DNA of 64,000 bases from Sulfitobacter sp. SK011 (GCF_003352065.1 NZ_CP025803.1:2521574-2585573), one strand, 5' to 3'; shown: positions 26,963 to 38,033, counted from the stretch's first letter. Numbers and translations are program-made. Notes: generated by a model not told the origin, from the sequence alone.

Positions 26963-28372
26963 ATGCTGATCCCTTTCGACAACAGCTATGCTACTTTGCC
27001 AGACGGGTTTTTCACCCGGCTGAACCCAACACCGGTGAAAACGCCACAGGTTTTGGCCTTTAACGACGGGTTGGCGCAGGTGCTGGGCATTGAGGTGGGC
27101 GATCTGGCCGAGGTGGCGCAGGTGTTTTCTGGCAATCAAATCGCTGACGGCGCGGCCCCCTTGGCGCAGCTTTATGCGGGCCATCAATTCGGCAACTTCA
27201 ATCCGCAATTGGGCGACGGCCGCGCCATTCTGTTGGGCGAAGTGATCGATAAAAGCGGCACCCGCCGCGATATCCAGCTGAAAGGGTCTGGCCCTACCCC
27301 CTATTCGCGCAGTGGCGATGGCCGCGCCTGGGTTGGCCCTGTGTTGCGCGAATACGTGGTCAGCGAAGCGATGCATGCACTTGGCATCCCCACCACCCGC
27401 GCGCTGGCCGCCATCAGCACAGGCGAGCCGATTTTCCGCGAACAGGGCGCGCTGCCCGGTGCGATATTGACCCGCGTGGCGCAAAGCCACCTGCGGGTCG
27501 GTACGTTTCAGGTCTTTGCCCATCGCGGCCAGACCGAAAACCTCAAAACCCTCACTCATTACGCGATAAAGCGCCATTACCCGGATTCAAAAGATGCGAT
27601 GGACCTGCTGCGCGCCGTTTGTGCGGCCCAGGCTGAACTGGTCGCTTCATGGATGTCCGTGGGGTTTATTCACGGCGTGATGAACACCGATAACTGCAGC
27701 ATTGCGGGCGAAACCATCGACTATGGCCCCTGCGCTTTTATGGATGCATTTCACAGTGGCCGGGTGTTCAGCTCTATCGATCAGCAGGGCCGCTATGCCT
27801 TTGGCAATCAACCCAATATCGTGATCTGGAACATGGCGCAGCTTGCCACCAGCCTGCTGCAACAGATGGATGACAAAGACGCAGCAGTCGCGCAGGCAAC
27901 CGAGATTGTGCACGCCATGCCTGCACAGGTTGAGGCCGCCTGGCTGCGCCGTTTTGCACCCAAGATCGGCATTTCAGACCCGCAGCCAGATGATGTTGCG
28001 CTGATCGAAAACCTGCTCAACCTGATGCAGACAGACGGCGCTGATTTCACCAATGCCTTCCGCGCCTTGGCCACGGCCACGGCGCAAGATCAGTTCACCA
28101 ACCGCGACGCGTTTCAGGGCTGGACCGAAATCTGGCAACAGCGCATCGCCAAAGAACCGGACCCGACGGGTTTGATGAATGCCACAAACCCTGCGGTCAT
28201 CCCGCGCAATCATCGCATGGAACAGATGATCGAAGCCGCGGTTGCGGGCGACATGGCCCCGTTTGAGCGGTTGATGAAGGCGCTATCGACACCCTTCAGC
28301 GATACCGATACCGATCTGCACCGCCCACCGACACAAAGCGAAATTGTGCCCGCGACATTCTGCGGCACCTGA
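26963..28372 (+). CDS. selO: Protein adenylyltransferase SelO (YdiU family)
   Basis: 469 residues. SelO is a pseudokinase-fold enzyme that transfers AMP to Ser, Thr or Tyr of proteins and is linked to redox homeostasis. Family landmarks are LAQLYAGHQFGNFNPQLGDG, LKGSGPTPYSRSGDGRA (nucleotide binding), SEAMHALGIPTTRAL, GFIHGVMNTDN with active-site Asn and Asp, and YGPCAFMDAF. The protein ends FCGT; the C-terminal Cys stands where eukaryotic SelO has selenocysteine or cysteine. The start at 26963 is immediately after the GNAT stop. It overlaps none of the genes downstream, where a convergent transporter ends 2 bases away. Confidence 0.94.
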   Translation: MLIPFDNSYATLPDGFFTRLNPTPVKTPQVLAFNDGLAQVLGIEVGDLAEVAQVFSGNQIADGAAPLAQLYAGHQFGNFNPQLGDGRAILLGEVIDKSGTRRDIQLKGSGPTPYSRSGDGRAWVGPVLREYVVSEAMHALGIPTTRALAAISTGEPIFREQGALPGAILTRVAQSHLRVGTFQVFAHRGQTENLKTLTHYAIKRHYPDSKDAMDLLRAVCAAQAELVASWMSVGFIHGVMNTDNCSIAGETIDYGPCAFMDAFHSGRVFSSIDQQGRYAFGNQPNIVIWNMAQLATSLLQQMDDKDAAVAQATEIVHAMPAQVEAAWLRRFAPKIGISDPQPDDVALIENLLNLMQTDGADFTNAFRALATATAQDQFTNRDAFQGWTEIWQQRIAKEPDPTGLMNATNPAVIPRNHRMEQMIEAAVAGDMAPFERLMKALSTPFSDTDTDLHRPPTQSEIVPATFCGT

Positions 28373-28374
28373 GA

Positions 28375-29265
28375 TCAGGCCGTAGGTTTGGGCCTGCGGT
28401 TGATCAGGTAAATGCCGCTGGCCACCAGCACCAGCGCGCCCCAAACCGACGGCGCTACATCCTCTGACAACAACAACCAGCCCAAAAGCACGGAAAACAC
28501 CGGGGATAAAAAGCTGAACGAGGCGACCGAGGACGCTGGATAGATCGACATCAGCCAAAACCACACCAAAAAGCCAAGGCTTGCCACCGCGATGATTTGA
28601 AACAACATTCCTGCCAGATGGATCGGTTGCAGATCACGGATCAGGGGGCCAAGAAGCGGTGCAAACAGCAACATGATCGGGGCCGACACAGCCACCTGAA
28701 ACATCAATTGCTGCGCGGGCGGCACCCGGGACAGCGGGGTGATCCGCACACACAGAACAATCCCGGCCCAGCAAAACGCCGATGTCAGCGCCAGCAAATC
28801 TCCGGTCCAACTCACCTCACCACCGCTTCGATTGCTCAGCGCCAGCGCAACGCCCGCCATGGCCAGCAACAGCCCCACCCCTTTGAGACGGGTCAGGCTT
28901 TCGCCCGGCAACAGATAATGCGCGATCAGGGCCAGCCACACCGGCATGGAATAAAAAATCACCGAGGCCCGGCTGACGGTGGTGATATCAAGCGCTACAA
29001 ACAAACAGGTAAATTCAAGCGCAAAAAGCAGCCCGGCAACCAGTCCCGCCGTCCAGGCGTCGCGCGGCACATGCAAGCTGACCCCGCGCAACCGCATCCA
29101 GATTAGCAAGACCACAACAGCCCCCGCCGACCGCAAGCCGGCAGCAAATACCGGGTTGAACCCACCCGCAGTGACCTTGATGACGACCTGATTAAAAGCG
29201 AGATTGAAGGCAAAGGCGATCAGCGCAGCAGCGCCAAAAAGATCAATGTGTGCTTTGCGCTCCAT
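28375..29265 (-). CDS. EamA/DMT superfamily permease
   Basis: 296 residues with about ten hydrophobic segments and two EamA repeats (about 10-140 and 150-290), the usual drug/metabolite transporter arrangement. The first repeat contains FNLAFNQVVIKV and the second SAFCWAGIVLCVR and FSFLSPVFSVLLGWLLLSE. Such permeases move small metabolites or export amino acids across the inner membrane; substrate unknown. The start at 29265 follows a G-rich site; a longer reading to 29307 is less likely. Convergent with selO. Confidence 0.87.
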   Translation of the reverse strand: MERKAHIDLFGAAALIAFAFNLAFNQVVIKVTAGGFNPVFAAGLRSAGAVVVLLIWMRLRGVSLHVPRDAWTAGLVAGLLFALEFTCLFVALDITTVSRASVIFYSMPVWLALIAHYLLPGESLTRLKGVGLLLAMAGVALALSNRSGGEVSWTGDLLALTSAFCWAGIVLCVRITPLSRVPPAQQLMFQVAVSAPIMLLFAPLLGPLIRDLQPIHLAGMLFQIIAVASLGFLVWFWLMSIYPASSVASFSFLSPVFSVLLGWLLLSEDVAPSVWGALVLVASGIYLINRRPKPTA

Positions 29266-29403
29266 CCCCCCAAAAGCAGTTCCAGGGGGTGCGATGTCAA
29301 TGCGCAATTGCTTGCCGCTGAGGCCGGTTCACGTTTTTTCCCCTCAACCGCGCATAAAAACATGCCACAGTAAGGCAATGTGATTCATTTCCGGGGGAAA
29401 ACA

Positions 29404-30282
29404 ATGAGTTTGATGAAAACACTGGCCAAAGTGGCCATCGGTGTCGCCGTGGCCAAAGGCGCGAACGCCATGATCAAAAAGGGCGGCGGTGGCAGCACCA
29501 GCCGCGCGGGTCAATCCGGCGGTTTGGGCGGCCTGCTGGGCGGTCTGATGAATCAGGCGGGCGGCAATCCTGGCGGGTCACGCCCGCATGGTGGCGCGCA
29601 CAGTCCCGGTGCCGGCGGTGGTCTTGAGGACATGTTGGGCGGCCTGCTGGGCGGTGCCGGCGGATCAACTCAACGCGGTGCCGGGGGTGGCATGCCCGGC
29701 GGGCTTGGCGGCCTATTGGAACAATTGGGCGGCGGGTCCAAAGGCGGCGCAGGCGGCCTTGGCGGATTGCTGGGCGGCCTTGCAAGTGCCGCCGGTGCCG
29801 GAGGCCTTTTGGCGGGCACCGATGAAACCCTGCGTCGCCGTCCCCAACGCGAAAGCGGCAGCTTTGGTGAAGTGCTCAATTCACAGTTTGACGCAACACC
29901 CGAGCCCGCAATCGAACCCTCGCAAGATCAGGAAGCCGCGGCCGCGCTGATGCTGGCCGCAATGATTCAGGCCGCAAAATCTGATGGCACTTTTGATGCC
30001 GCAGAGCGGGACAAACTGCTGGGCAGGCTTGGCGATGTCGATCCTGAGGAAGCCGCGTTTGTGAACGCCCAGATGAAAGCGCCCGTTGACGTCGATGCAT
30101 TGGCCAAACAGACACCCAAGGGCATGGGACCGCAGATTTACGCGATGTCGCTGCTGGGCATTGATCTCGATACCCAGGACGAGGCGAAGTATCTGCATAA
30201 GCTGGCCAAGGCATATGGGATGAAACCCGCAGAGGTGAATGACGTTCACGCGCAAATGGGCGTCCCATCTCTTTACACCTGA
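29404..30282 (+). CDS. DUF533/TerB-like protein with glycine-rich N-terminal half
   Basis: 292 residues. A short N-terminal hydrophobic or amphipathic helix (MSLMKTLAKVAIGVAVAKGA) precedes a long Gly-rich region (about 28-145) with repeated GGLGGLLGG units. The C-terminal domain (about 175-292), with AAALMLAAMIQAAKSDGTFD and a late LDTQDEAKYLHKLAKAYGM, is the DUF533 (YebE-like, TerB-related) helical domain. Role unknown; inner-membrane association is likely. It is followed by a strong terminator. Confidence 0.82.
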   Translation: MSLMKTLAKVAIGVAVAKGANAMIKKGGGGSTSRAGQSGGLGGLLGGLMNQAGGNPGGSRPHGGAHSPGAGGGLEDMLGGLLGGAGGSTQRGAGGGMPGGLGGLLEQLGGGSKGGAGGLGGLLGGLASAAGAGGLLAGTDETLRRRPQRESGSFGEVLNSQFDATPEPAIEPSQDQEAAAALMLAAMIQAAKSDGTFDAAERDKLLGRLGDVDPEEAAFVNAQMKAPVDVDALAKQTPKGMGPQIYAMSLLGIDLDTQDEAKYLHKLAKAYGMKPAEVNDVHAQMGVPSLYT

Positions 30283-30303
30283 CCACAGCGACCACCGATA
30301 AAT

Positions 30304-30342
30304 AAAAAAGGCGGCGTTCTAATGTGGACCGCCGCCTTTTTT
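30304..30342. terminator. Bidirectional rho-independent terminator
   Basis: AAAAAAGGCGGCG (30304-30316) pairs perfectly with CGCCGCCTTTTTT (30330-30342) around a 13-base loop. It serves the DUF533 gene on the forward strand and the small membrane protein gene, whose stop lies at 30344, on the reverse strand. Confidence 0.9.
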
Positions 30343-30343
30343 C

Positions 30344-30586
30344 TTAATCTTGTGGCGCGGCCCTGTGCAGCCGGAAAATCACCCAGATCAGGACGATGGC
30401 CAGCACCAACGGTGGCATCCAGATCATCGCAAGCTCGCCCTTGAACCAATCTGACATGGTCACGGTACGGCATGCGGCCCCGGTCGGGTTCATGCACATG
30501 CCGGACAAGAGTGCGGCAAATATCGGCGGCACAGAAACCAGCAGCGCCACCGCGACATAAAGCAGACCAAGGGCAAATTTGCGCAT
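30344..30586 (-). CDS. Small membrane protein, unknown function
   Basis: 80 residues with two hydrophobic segments (about 4-31 and 53-73) separated by a short loop containing two cysteines (SGMCMNPTGAACR), which may form a disulfide in the periplasm. No family is recognised. It begins 3 bases after the stop of the DEAD-box helicase gene and shares its strand, so it is probably cotranscribed with it. Confidence 0.7.
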   Translation of the reverse strand: MRKFALGLLYVAVALLVSVPPIFAALLSGMCMNPTGAACRTVTMSDWFKGELAMIWMPPLVLAIVLIWVIFRLHRAAPQD

Positions 30587-30589
30587 CGG

Positions 30590-31903
30590 TTACGCGGCCT
30601 TTTGCCCACCGGGCTTGCCACCACCACCGCCACCCCGACGGCGGTTACGCCCCCCGTTCGGCTTGCCAGCAGCGCCACCGCCGCCGCCGCCATTCGGACG
30701 ACCGCCGCCGCCGCCCGGACGACCACCGCGCCCGCGACCACGGCCCGTGGGCTTGTCGGGGATTTCCATCGCCTCCCACGCGCGGCCAGAGGCCACGGGG
30801 ATCGCAGTGCCCATTGTCTTTTGGATCGCTTTCAATTCGCCCATTTCATCGGGCGCACAAAATGCAATTGCTGCCCCATCCTTGCCCGCCCGCGCAGTGC
30901 GGCCAATGCGGTGGACGTAATTATCAGGCACATTCGGCAGGTCGTAGTTATAAACGTGTTTCACATCCGGGATATCGAGCCCCCTTGCCGCCACATCCGT
31001 GGCCACCAGAATCGTCACATTCCCGGATTTGAACCCGGCAATCGCGCGGTCCCGCTGACCCTGGCTTTTGTTGCCGTGGATAGACGCCGCATCAAAGCCC
31101 GCCTTGACCAGCGTTTTCATCAGTTTTTCACAGCCGTGTTTGGTACGGCCAAACACCAGCGCCCGTTCGCCGCGGTGCTTGCCCAACAGCTCCTTAAGCA
31201 GTTCGGTCTTTTCCGCCTTGGCGATAAAGTGCACCTCTTGCGTCACCTTGTCCGCCGCCTTGCCCGGAGGCGAGACTTCAATGCGGATCGGGCTATTCAG
31301 ATAGGTGTTGGCAATCTCGTTCATCAACTTGGGCATTGTCGCCGAGAACAGCATGGTCTGGCGGTTCTTGGGGATGACAGACGCGATCTTGCGCAGGTCA
31401 TGGATGAAACCCATGTCGAGCATCTGATCGGCCTCGTCGAGAACCAGAAATGTCGCTTCGTCCAGACGCACGGCGCGGCGGTCCATCAGGTCCAGCAATC
31501 GGCCCGGTGTTGCGACCAAAAGGTCAACACCGCCGCCCAACCGCTTGATCTGCGTATTGATCGACTGTCCACCAACGACCATCGCAACCTGCAGGGATGA
31601 TCCCTTGGCATAGTCGCGCAGGTTCACGGAAATCTGGGTGGCCAGTTCGCGGGTTGGGGCCAGAACCAATCCACGCACACAGCGCGGGTTCGGGCGGCCT
31701 TCCATGGCCATCATCTGGGCCACCAGAGGCACACCAAAGGCGGCCGTCTTACCGGTACCGGTTTGGGCCAGACCCATCACATCTCGGCCATTCATACCGT
31801 GCGGGATCGCCTGTTTCTGGATCGGTGTCGGGTCTTTGAGACCCATATCATGCAGCCGTTGCACCAGTTTTCTGGGCAGGCCCATCATGTCAAAATCGCT
31901 CAT
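30590..31903 (-). CDS. DEAD-box ATP-dependent RNA helicase (RhlE-like)
   Basis: 437 residues. All helicase motifs are intact: the Q motif (PTPIQKQAIP), Walker A AQTGTGKT, APTRELA, TPGRLLDL, DEAD in LVLDEADQMLD, SAT, and HRIGRTARAGKDG in the second RecA-like domain. The C-terminus (about 385-437) is a Gly/Arg-rich RGG-type tail rich in GGGG blocks, likely to bind RNA. It should act in ribosome assembly or RNA turnover, especially in the cold. Three nearby ATGs exist; 31903 was chosen because AGAAAGA is then well spaced. Confidence 0.93.
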   Translation of the reverse strand: MSDFDMMGLPRKLVQRLHDMGLKDPTPIQKQAIPHGMNGRDVMGLAQTGTGKTAAFGVPLVAQMMAMEGRPNPRCVRGLVLAPTRELATQISVNLRDYAKGSSLQVAMVVGGQSINTQIKRLGGGVDLLVATPGRLLDLMDRRAVRLDEATFLVLDEADQMLDMGFIHDLRKIASVIPKNRQTMLFSATMPKLMNEIANTYLNSPIRIEVSPPGKAADKVTQEVHFIAKAEKTELLKELLGKHRGERALVFGRTKHGCEKLMKTLVKAGFDAASIHGNKSQGQRDRAIAGFKSGNVTILVATDVAARGLDIPDVKHVYNYDLPNVPDNYVHRIGRTARAGKDGAAIAFCAPDEMGELKAIQKTMGTAIPVASGRAWEAMEIPDKPTGRGRGRGGRPGGGGGRPNGGGGGGAAGKPNGGRNRRRGGGGGGKPGGQKAA

Positions 31904-32267
31904 ATTCATTCTTTCTGGACGCACACAAAAAGCGACGCCCTGTCGGTGCGCAGCACCCCGCCCTCAAAGGGGTCGGATGTGCCACGTGGGTCACGCAAAA
32001 CAGATCGCAGGCAACGGCCAAATGCCGGAAACCTGTCTGATCGCGTTTTGGCCCCACGCGTGATTTTGGGAACATCGGCGCGCCTTAAAACCCGGAAAAT
32101 ACGTGGATCATTGATCCAGAACCGGCACTGCTCACGCGGCAGAAGGCATCGCTTGACCCCCACATGGCCCTCTCGCCGCGATAAGTCAACCTTTGCGGCA
32201 AAAGCATGTGGCAGCGCGGCGCAAATGCCGCTACACCATGGGCCGATTACCCCAAAGGCCCAACGCC
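31904..32267. other. Divergent promoter region between the helicase and fur, no gene seen
   Basis: This 364-base region should hold promoters for both flanking genes. It contains a perfect inverted repeat TGGATCA-T-TGATCCA (32104-32118), which could be an operator. Open frames on either strand (for example reverse 31906-32274) lack a ribosome binding site and recognisable motifs and are not called. Confidence 0.4.
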
Positions 32268-32678
32268 ATGTCAAAACCCATCATCAAACGCTGCGAGGCC
32301 ATGGGCCTGCGCATGACCGGTCAACGCCGGATCATCGCACAGGTCATCGAGGATGCCGATGATCACCCCGACGTAGAAGAGCTGTTCACCCGCGCCTCGG
32401 CTCTGGATGCGGCGATTTCGATTGCGACGGTCTATCGCACGGTAAAGCTGTTTGAAGAGGCGGGCATCCTCGACAAGCTTGAGTTTGGCGACGGCCGGGC
32501 GCGCTATGAAGACGCAGAGCGCGATCACCACGATCATCTGATCGACATGCATTCGGGCGAAGTGATCGAATTTGTCGACGCCGATATTGAGGCGTTGCAG
32601 GAGCGTATCGCGCAAAAACTGGGCTATGAGCTGCGCGGTCATCGGCTTGAGCTCTACGGCGTGCCGATCAGGAAGTGA
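32268..32678 (+). CDS. fur: Fur family metal-dependent transcription regulator (Fur/Mur)
   Basis: 136 residues. The N-terminal winged helix includes GLRMTGQRRIIAQVIEDADD and AISIATVYRTVKLFEEAGI. The metal-sensing region has the HHDHLIDMHSGEVIEFVD segment. The CxxC zinc pairs of classical Fur are missing, as in the Fur/Mur proteins of Rhodobacterales, which respond to manganese as well as iron. It probably represses metal uptake genes when metal is sufficient. The start at 32268 follows AAAGGCC; readings from 32193 are not conserved. A NYN-domain gene follows after 45 bases. Confidence 0.9.
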   Translation: MSKPIIKRCEAMGLRMTGQRRIIAQVIEDADDHPDVEELFTRASALDAAISIATVYRTVKLFEEAGILDKLEFGDGRARYEDAERDHHDHLIDMHSGEVIEFVDADIEALQERIAQKLGYELRGHRLELYGVPIRK

Positions 32679-32723
32679 GCCACCGCGCTGCTTTGAGAAA
32701 CACAGATACCGAAGGAATACGTG

Positions 32724-33434
32724 ATGCCTGACCGTGACCGCCCATTGCTTGCCGTGCTGATCGACGCCGACAATGTACGCGCACGAGATGCGGCCAAAAT
32801 CATGCGCGAAATCGCCGCTATTGGCGAACCTGCGCTGCGGCGTGTCTATGGTGATTGGTCCAGCGAACATCTGAAAGGCTGGCGGGAGCCGATACATGCT
32901 CTTGGTCTCGTTGCCCATCAGGAAACTGCCAATTCGAGAGGCAAGAACGCAACTGACATCGGCCTTGTTATTCATGCGATGGACATCCTGCACTCAGGCA
33001 AATTTGACGCTTTTGTCATCGTGTCGTCCGACAGCGATTTCACAGCACTTGTGAACCGATTGCGTGAGGACGGACTAACTGTCATTGGCATTGGCGAGGA
33101 AAAGACCAACCCGGCCCTGCGAAACGTCTATAACCGTTTCATTCTGGTCGAAAACCTCAAAGACGAAGAGGACAGCAACGATACCGCTGCCAAGCCCAAA
33201 CCGAAAGCTGACATGAATCATGCGTATCAGTTGATCCGGACTGCAATTGAGCGTTGTGATACAGAAGACGACTGGGTAGCGCTTGGTCCGCTAGGTGTAA
33301 ACTTGATGGCAGCACACCCCGACTTTGACACCCGCAGCTATGGATTTGCCAAGCTCAGCAGTCTGATCAAAGCGATGCCAAAGCTGGAGTTTGCCAACAA
33401 AGACAACCGCCCGATGGTTCGGCCAAAGACCTAG
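32724..33434 (+). CDS. NYN-domain protein with C-terminal OST-HTH/LOTUS-like domain
   Basis: 236 residues. The N-terminal domain (about 8-150) is a PIN-like NYN/LabA nuclease fold: AVLIDADNVRARDA with the first acidic residues, KNATDIGLVIHAMDIL, and VIVSSDSDFTALVNRLRE with further acidic residues, all as expected for a metal-dependent RNase. The C-terminal part (about 165-230), AYQLIRTAIERC to SYGFAKLSSLIKAMPKLEF, resembles the OST-HTH/LOTUS domain thought to bind RNA. The ATG at 32724 has AAGGA 8 bases upstream. It overlaps the convergent AbrB-type gene by 4 bases. Likely an RNA-processing enzyme; target unknown. Confidence 0.87.
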   Translation: MPDRDRPLLAVLIDADNVRARDAAKIMREIAAIGEPALRRVYGDWSSEHLKGWREPIHALGLVAHQETANSRGKNATDIGLVIHAMDILHSGKFDAFVIVSSDSDFTALVNRLREDGLTVIGIGEEKTNPALRNVYNRFILVENLKDEEDSNDTAAKPKPKADMNHAYQLIRTAIERCDTEDDWVALGPLGVNLMAAHPDFDTRSYGFAKLSSLIKAMPKLEFANKDNRPMVRPKT

Positions 33435-34465
33435 CGCCGCCCCAGCATCCACGGCAACAGCACGCTGAGCACCAGCAACCGGGCAATGTGACAGGCCGCG
33501 ACAAATCCCGGGATGACCCCTAAAACAGCGCCCATCGCGATCATCGTCTCTAATCCGCCGGGGGCGAAAGCAACCAAAACATGCGCAAGTGGCATGTTCA
33601 GGGCCCAGGCAACCGGCAAGGCCCCCAACCCCGCCAGCCCCACAGCAACCAGCGTGATTGCGACACCCGCACCCAGGCCACCAGCAAAACGCGCCGGCGT
33701 GACCCCGCTGAACCGGGTCCCGATCAAGGATCCCAAAACCAGATAGGCAGGCAGGATGATCCACTGGGGCATGACCCCCGGCGCAAGGTCGCTCAGATGC
33801 CCGATGGCAGACACAACCATCGCGCCCAAAAGCAGCGGTGCCGGCACCGACACGCGCTGAAACAGCAGCCCGACCACGATGGCCAGCACAATCATGATCA
33901 CCAATTGAACGAGCGCGACAGGCTCGCCCTGAGGGGCAATGTTGCCTGACAACTCCACCCCCATCGCGACGGCCACAAAGGGCACGACCAGCGTCAGAGC
34001 CAGCAACCTGACCGATTGGGTGATCGAAATGCGCGCCACGTCCGATCCGGTGCTGCTGGCCATCGCAATCACAAAGCTCAGATGCCCGGGCGCAGACGCC
34101 AGAAGCGCCGACCGCGCATCAAACCCAAAGAACCGCACCAGCATCGCACGGCAAATGGCCATGATCAGCCAAATGATCACTGCCATGAACACAAACGCGA
34201 GTGGCCAGCGCAGCATGGCACCCAGAGCATCGGTGTCAAAACCGGCCCCGACCGCAAGCCCGATCACCACAAAGCACGCATCGCGCAGCCGCAGGTCAAT
34301 GGCGGTGCGCAGGCCGGCGAGGCTGGAAAGACTGACCGCAACAACCGGCCCCAACAACATGTAAACCGGCACCGACAACGCCCAAGCCAGTGCGGCCCCC
34401 ACAGCCCCAACGCAGATTGTCAGCAAAGTTTCGCGGAGCGACAGGGATAGGTTCGGCGATCTCAT
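33431..34465 (-). CDS. AbrB family membrane transporter
   Basis: 344 residues with about nine to ten hydrophobic segments and two repeats of the AbrB membrane-duplication domain. Landmarks are YMLLGPVVAVSLSSLAGLR, ASAPGHLSFVIAMASSTGSD and the matching second-half FAPGGLETMIAMGAVLGV. The family was once annotated as ammonia monooxygenase by mistake; it probably exports or regulates uptake of small molecules, substrate unknown. It is divergent from a DMT permease gene and convergent with the NYN gene. Confidence 0.87.
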   Translation of the reverse strand: MRSPNLSLSLRETLLTICVGAVGAALAWALSVPVYMLLGPVVAVSLSSLAGLRTAIDLRLRDACFVVIGLAVGAGFDTDALGAMLRWPLAFVFMAVIIWLIMAICRAMLVRFFGFDARSALLASAPGHLSFVIAMASSTGSDVARISITQSVRLLALTLVVPFVAVAMGVELSGNIAPQGEPVALVQLVIMIVLAIVVGLLFQRVSVPAPLLLGAMVVSAIGHLSDLAPGVMPQWIILPAYLVLGSLIGTRFSGVTPARFAGGLGAGVAITLVAVGLAGLGALPVAWALNMPLAHVLVAFAPGGLETMIAMGAVLGVIPGFVAACHIARLLVLSVLLPWMLGRR

Positions 34466-34567
34466 ACGCCGTTGCTATCACTCGATTAGATGCTCTGCCA
34501 GCGCCCCTTGCCCTTGCCGTGCAAAACCGTCATGGCCGTCATATTCATTTCTCAAGAGCGCAGGATC

Positions 34568-35437
34568 ATGGACAATATACGCGGCGCTGTTTTGATGGTT
34601 TTGGCGATGGCCGGTTTCGCGCTTGAGGACATGTTCATCAAATTACTGGCTGATGCCGTGTCGGTCGGGCAGATCCTGACCATGCTGGGCATCGGCGGTT
34701 CGCTGGCCTTTGGCGCAATTGTCGTGGCCAGAGGCGAGGCATTGTTCGCCCGCACCATGTTGTCCTATCCGATTGTGTTGCGCGGATTGGGTGACCTGAT
34801 TGGCGCATTGGCATTTGTTTCGGCCATTGTGCTGACCCCCCTTTCCAGCGCCTCTGCGATTCTGCAGGCAACGCCGCTGGCCGTCACCCTGGGGGCCGCG
34901 GTATTTCTGGGCGAACCTGTTGGCTGGCGCCGGTGGAGCGCGATTTTCGTGGGCCTGATCGGCGTCTTGCTGATCATCCGCCCCGGTCTGGACAGCTTTG
35001 AGGTTCTGTCGCTTTTGGCGCTGCTTGCGGTCTTTGCCCTCGCCCTGCGCGATCTGGCCACACGCAGGACGCCCGCGTCAATTACCACCATGCAGCTCAG
35101 CTTTCTGGGGTTCGTGGTGATTATTCCTGCGGGCATCTTGTTGATGATTTTCACCGGCTCACAGGTTGTGGCATTGAACGCCACCGAATGGATTTACATC
35201 AGCGCTGCCTTGGGCATCGGGCTTTTTGCCTATTACGCCATTGTTGCCGCAATGCGGGTGGGCGATGTGGGGTTTGTCACACCGTTTCGCTATATTCGAC
35301 TGGTGTTCGCCCTGGTGATCGGGGTGACGGTGTTTGGAGAATCCCCCGATGCACTGACACTGATCGGGGCCGCGATCATTGTCGCATCGGGCATTTACAC
35401 AATTCTGCGCGAACGCAAGGTCCGGACCAGCACCTGA
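34568..35437 (+). CDS. EamA/DMT superfamily permease
   Basis: 289 residues with about ten hydrophobic segments in two EamA repeats. The first holds GFALEDMFIKLLAD and TPLSSASAILQATPLAVTL; the second FRYIRLVFALVIGVTVFGE. The FxLxDxxxK pattern in helix 1 is typical of riboflavin- or S-adenosylmethionine-type DMT permeases, but the substrate cannot be told. The start at 34568 follows AGGA. It is not closely similar to the DMT permease at 28375-29265. Confidence 0.85.
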   Translation: MDNIRGAVLMVLAMAGFALEDMFIKLLADAVSVGQILTMLGIGGSLAFGAIVVARGEALFARTMLSYPIVLRGLGDLIGALAFVSAIVLTPLSSASAILQATPLAVTLGAAVFLGEPVGWRRWSAIFVGLIGVLLIIRPGLDSFEVLSLLALLAVFALALRDLATRRTPASITTMQLSFLGFVVIIPAGILLMIFTGSQVVALNATEWIYISAALGIGLFAYYAIVAAMRVGDVGFVTPFRYIRLVFALVIGVTVFGESPDALTLIGAAIIVASGIYTILRERKVRTST

Positions 35438-35469
35438 CCCGCCTTTTCAACCTGCCCCGTCCACGCTAA

Positions 35470-37311
<1,842 letters not shown>

Positions 37312-37315
<4 letters not shown>

Positions 37316-37728
37316 CCCCAGACCAAATCATCGCCCACCTCAACCTCGCGCCGCACCCCGAAGGCGGCCATTTTCGCCAGACCTGGGTGGCCGAAAACGC
37401 GGGCCGCCCGACCGGCACCTGCATCTATTTCCTGCTTAAAGCGGGCGAGCACAGCCATTGGCACCGCGTCGATGCCACCGAGATATGGCTCTATCACGCG
37501 GGCGCACCGCTGGTCTTGTCACTGGCTGAAACCGATGCGGGCCCTGCTGCCGATCACCTGCTGACGCCCGATCTGTCGCAAGGTGCACCCCAGATCATCG
37601 TGCCGGAAAACCACTGGCAGGCCGCGCGCAGCACCGGTGATTACACGCTGGTCAGCTGCACCGTATCACCCGGCTTTACCTTTGACGGCTTCACCCTCGC
37701 GCCCGCTGAAATGGACATACCCAGATGA
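37312..37728 (+). CDS. Cupin domain protein (DUF985)
   Basis: 138 residues. The DUF985 pattern is clear: LAPHPEGGHFRQTW at the N-terminus, TCIYFLLKAGEHSHWHRVDATEIW split here as IYFLLKAGEHSHWHR and DATEIWLYHAG (metal ligands), and a late VPENHWQAA and SCTVSPGFTFDGF. These proteins form a double-stranded beta-helix and may be sugar epimerases or binding proteins; the function is not established. It is coupled by ATGA overlaps to the GNAT gene before and the small membrane protein after. Confidence 0.88.
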
Positions 37729-38024
37729 AAAACCGCATGATCCTTTATGTCGGCATTGCCCTGATCGTTGGGCTTTATACCTATGATCGCAATTCCAGAA
37801 CCGATATCTTGCTGCCCGCTACGGTCGTGAACATCGACAGTCAGATTGCGGAAAAAGGCGGCGACACCTGGCACCTGACCGTGGCGATTGATGCCGCAGA
37901 GGTCGTGCTGGAACCGCGCCTGTCGCGCCCCGATGTGTCCGAAGGCGACCGCATCTGCGTCACCGAAGTTGTCCGTGAGGGCCAGCCTCCGGAATATCTC
38001 TGGGCACCAAATGCCACCTGTTAA
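37725..38024 (+). CDS. Small membrane-anchored protein, unknown function
   Basis: 99 residues. An uncleaved N-terminal hydrophobic segment (about 5-18) is followed by a soluble domain of alternating hydrophobic residues that looks like beta strands (LPATVVNIDSQIAEKGGD, TWHLTVAI). The C-terminus ends NATC. No family is recognised. Its start overlaps the cupin gene stop by 4 bases, so it is the last gene of the eno-GNAT-cupin run. It converges on anmK. Confidence 0.65.
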   Translation: MKNRMILYVGIALIVGLYTYDRNSRTDILLPATVVNIDSQIAEKGGDTWHLTVAIDAAEVVLEPRLSRPDVSEGDRICVTEVVREGQPPEYLWAPNATC

Positions 38025-38033
38025 GGGTCCGGT

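Noticed and set aside
31906-32274. A 122-codon reverse-strand frame across the helicase-fur gap.
   Set aside because: No ribosome binding site, no motif, Arg-rich composition typical of shadow frames, and it overlaps the fur start.
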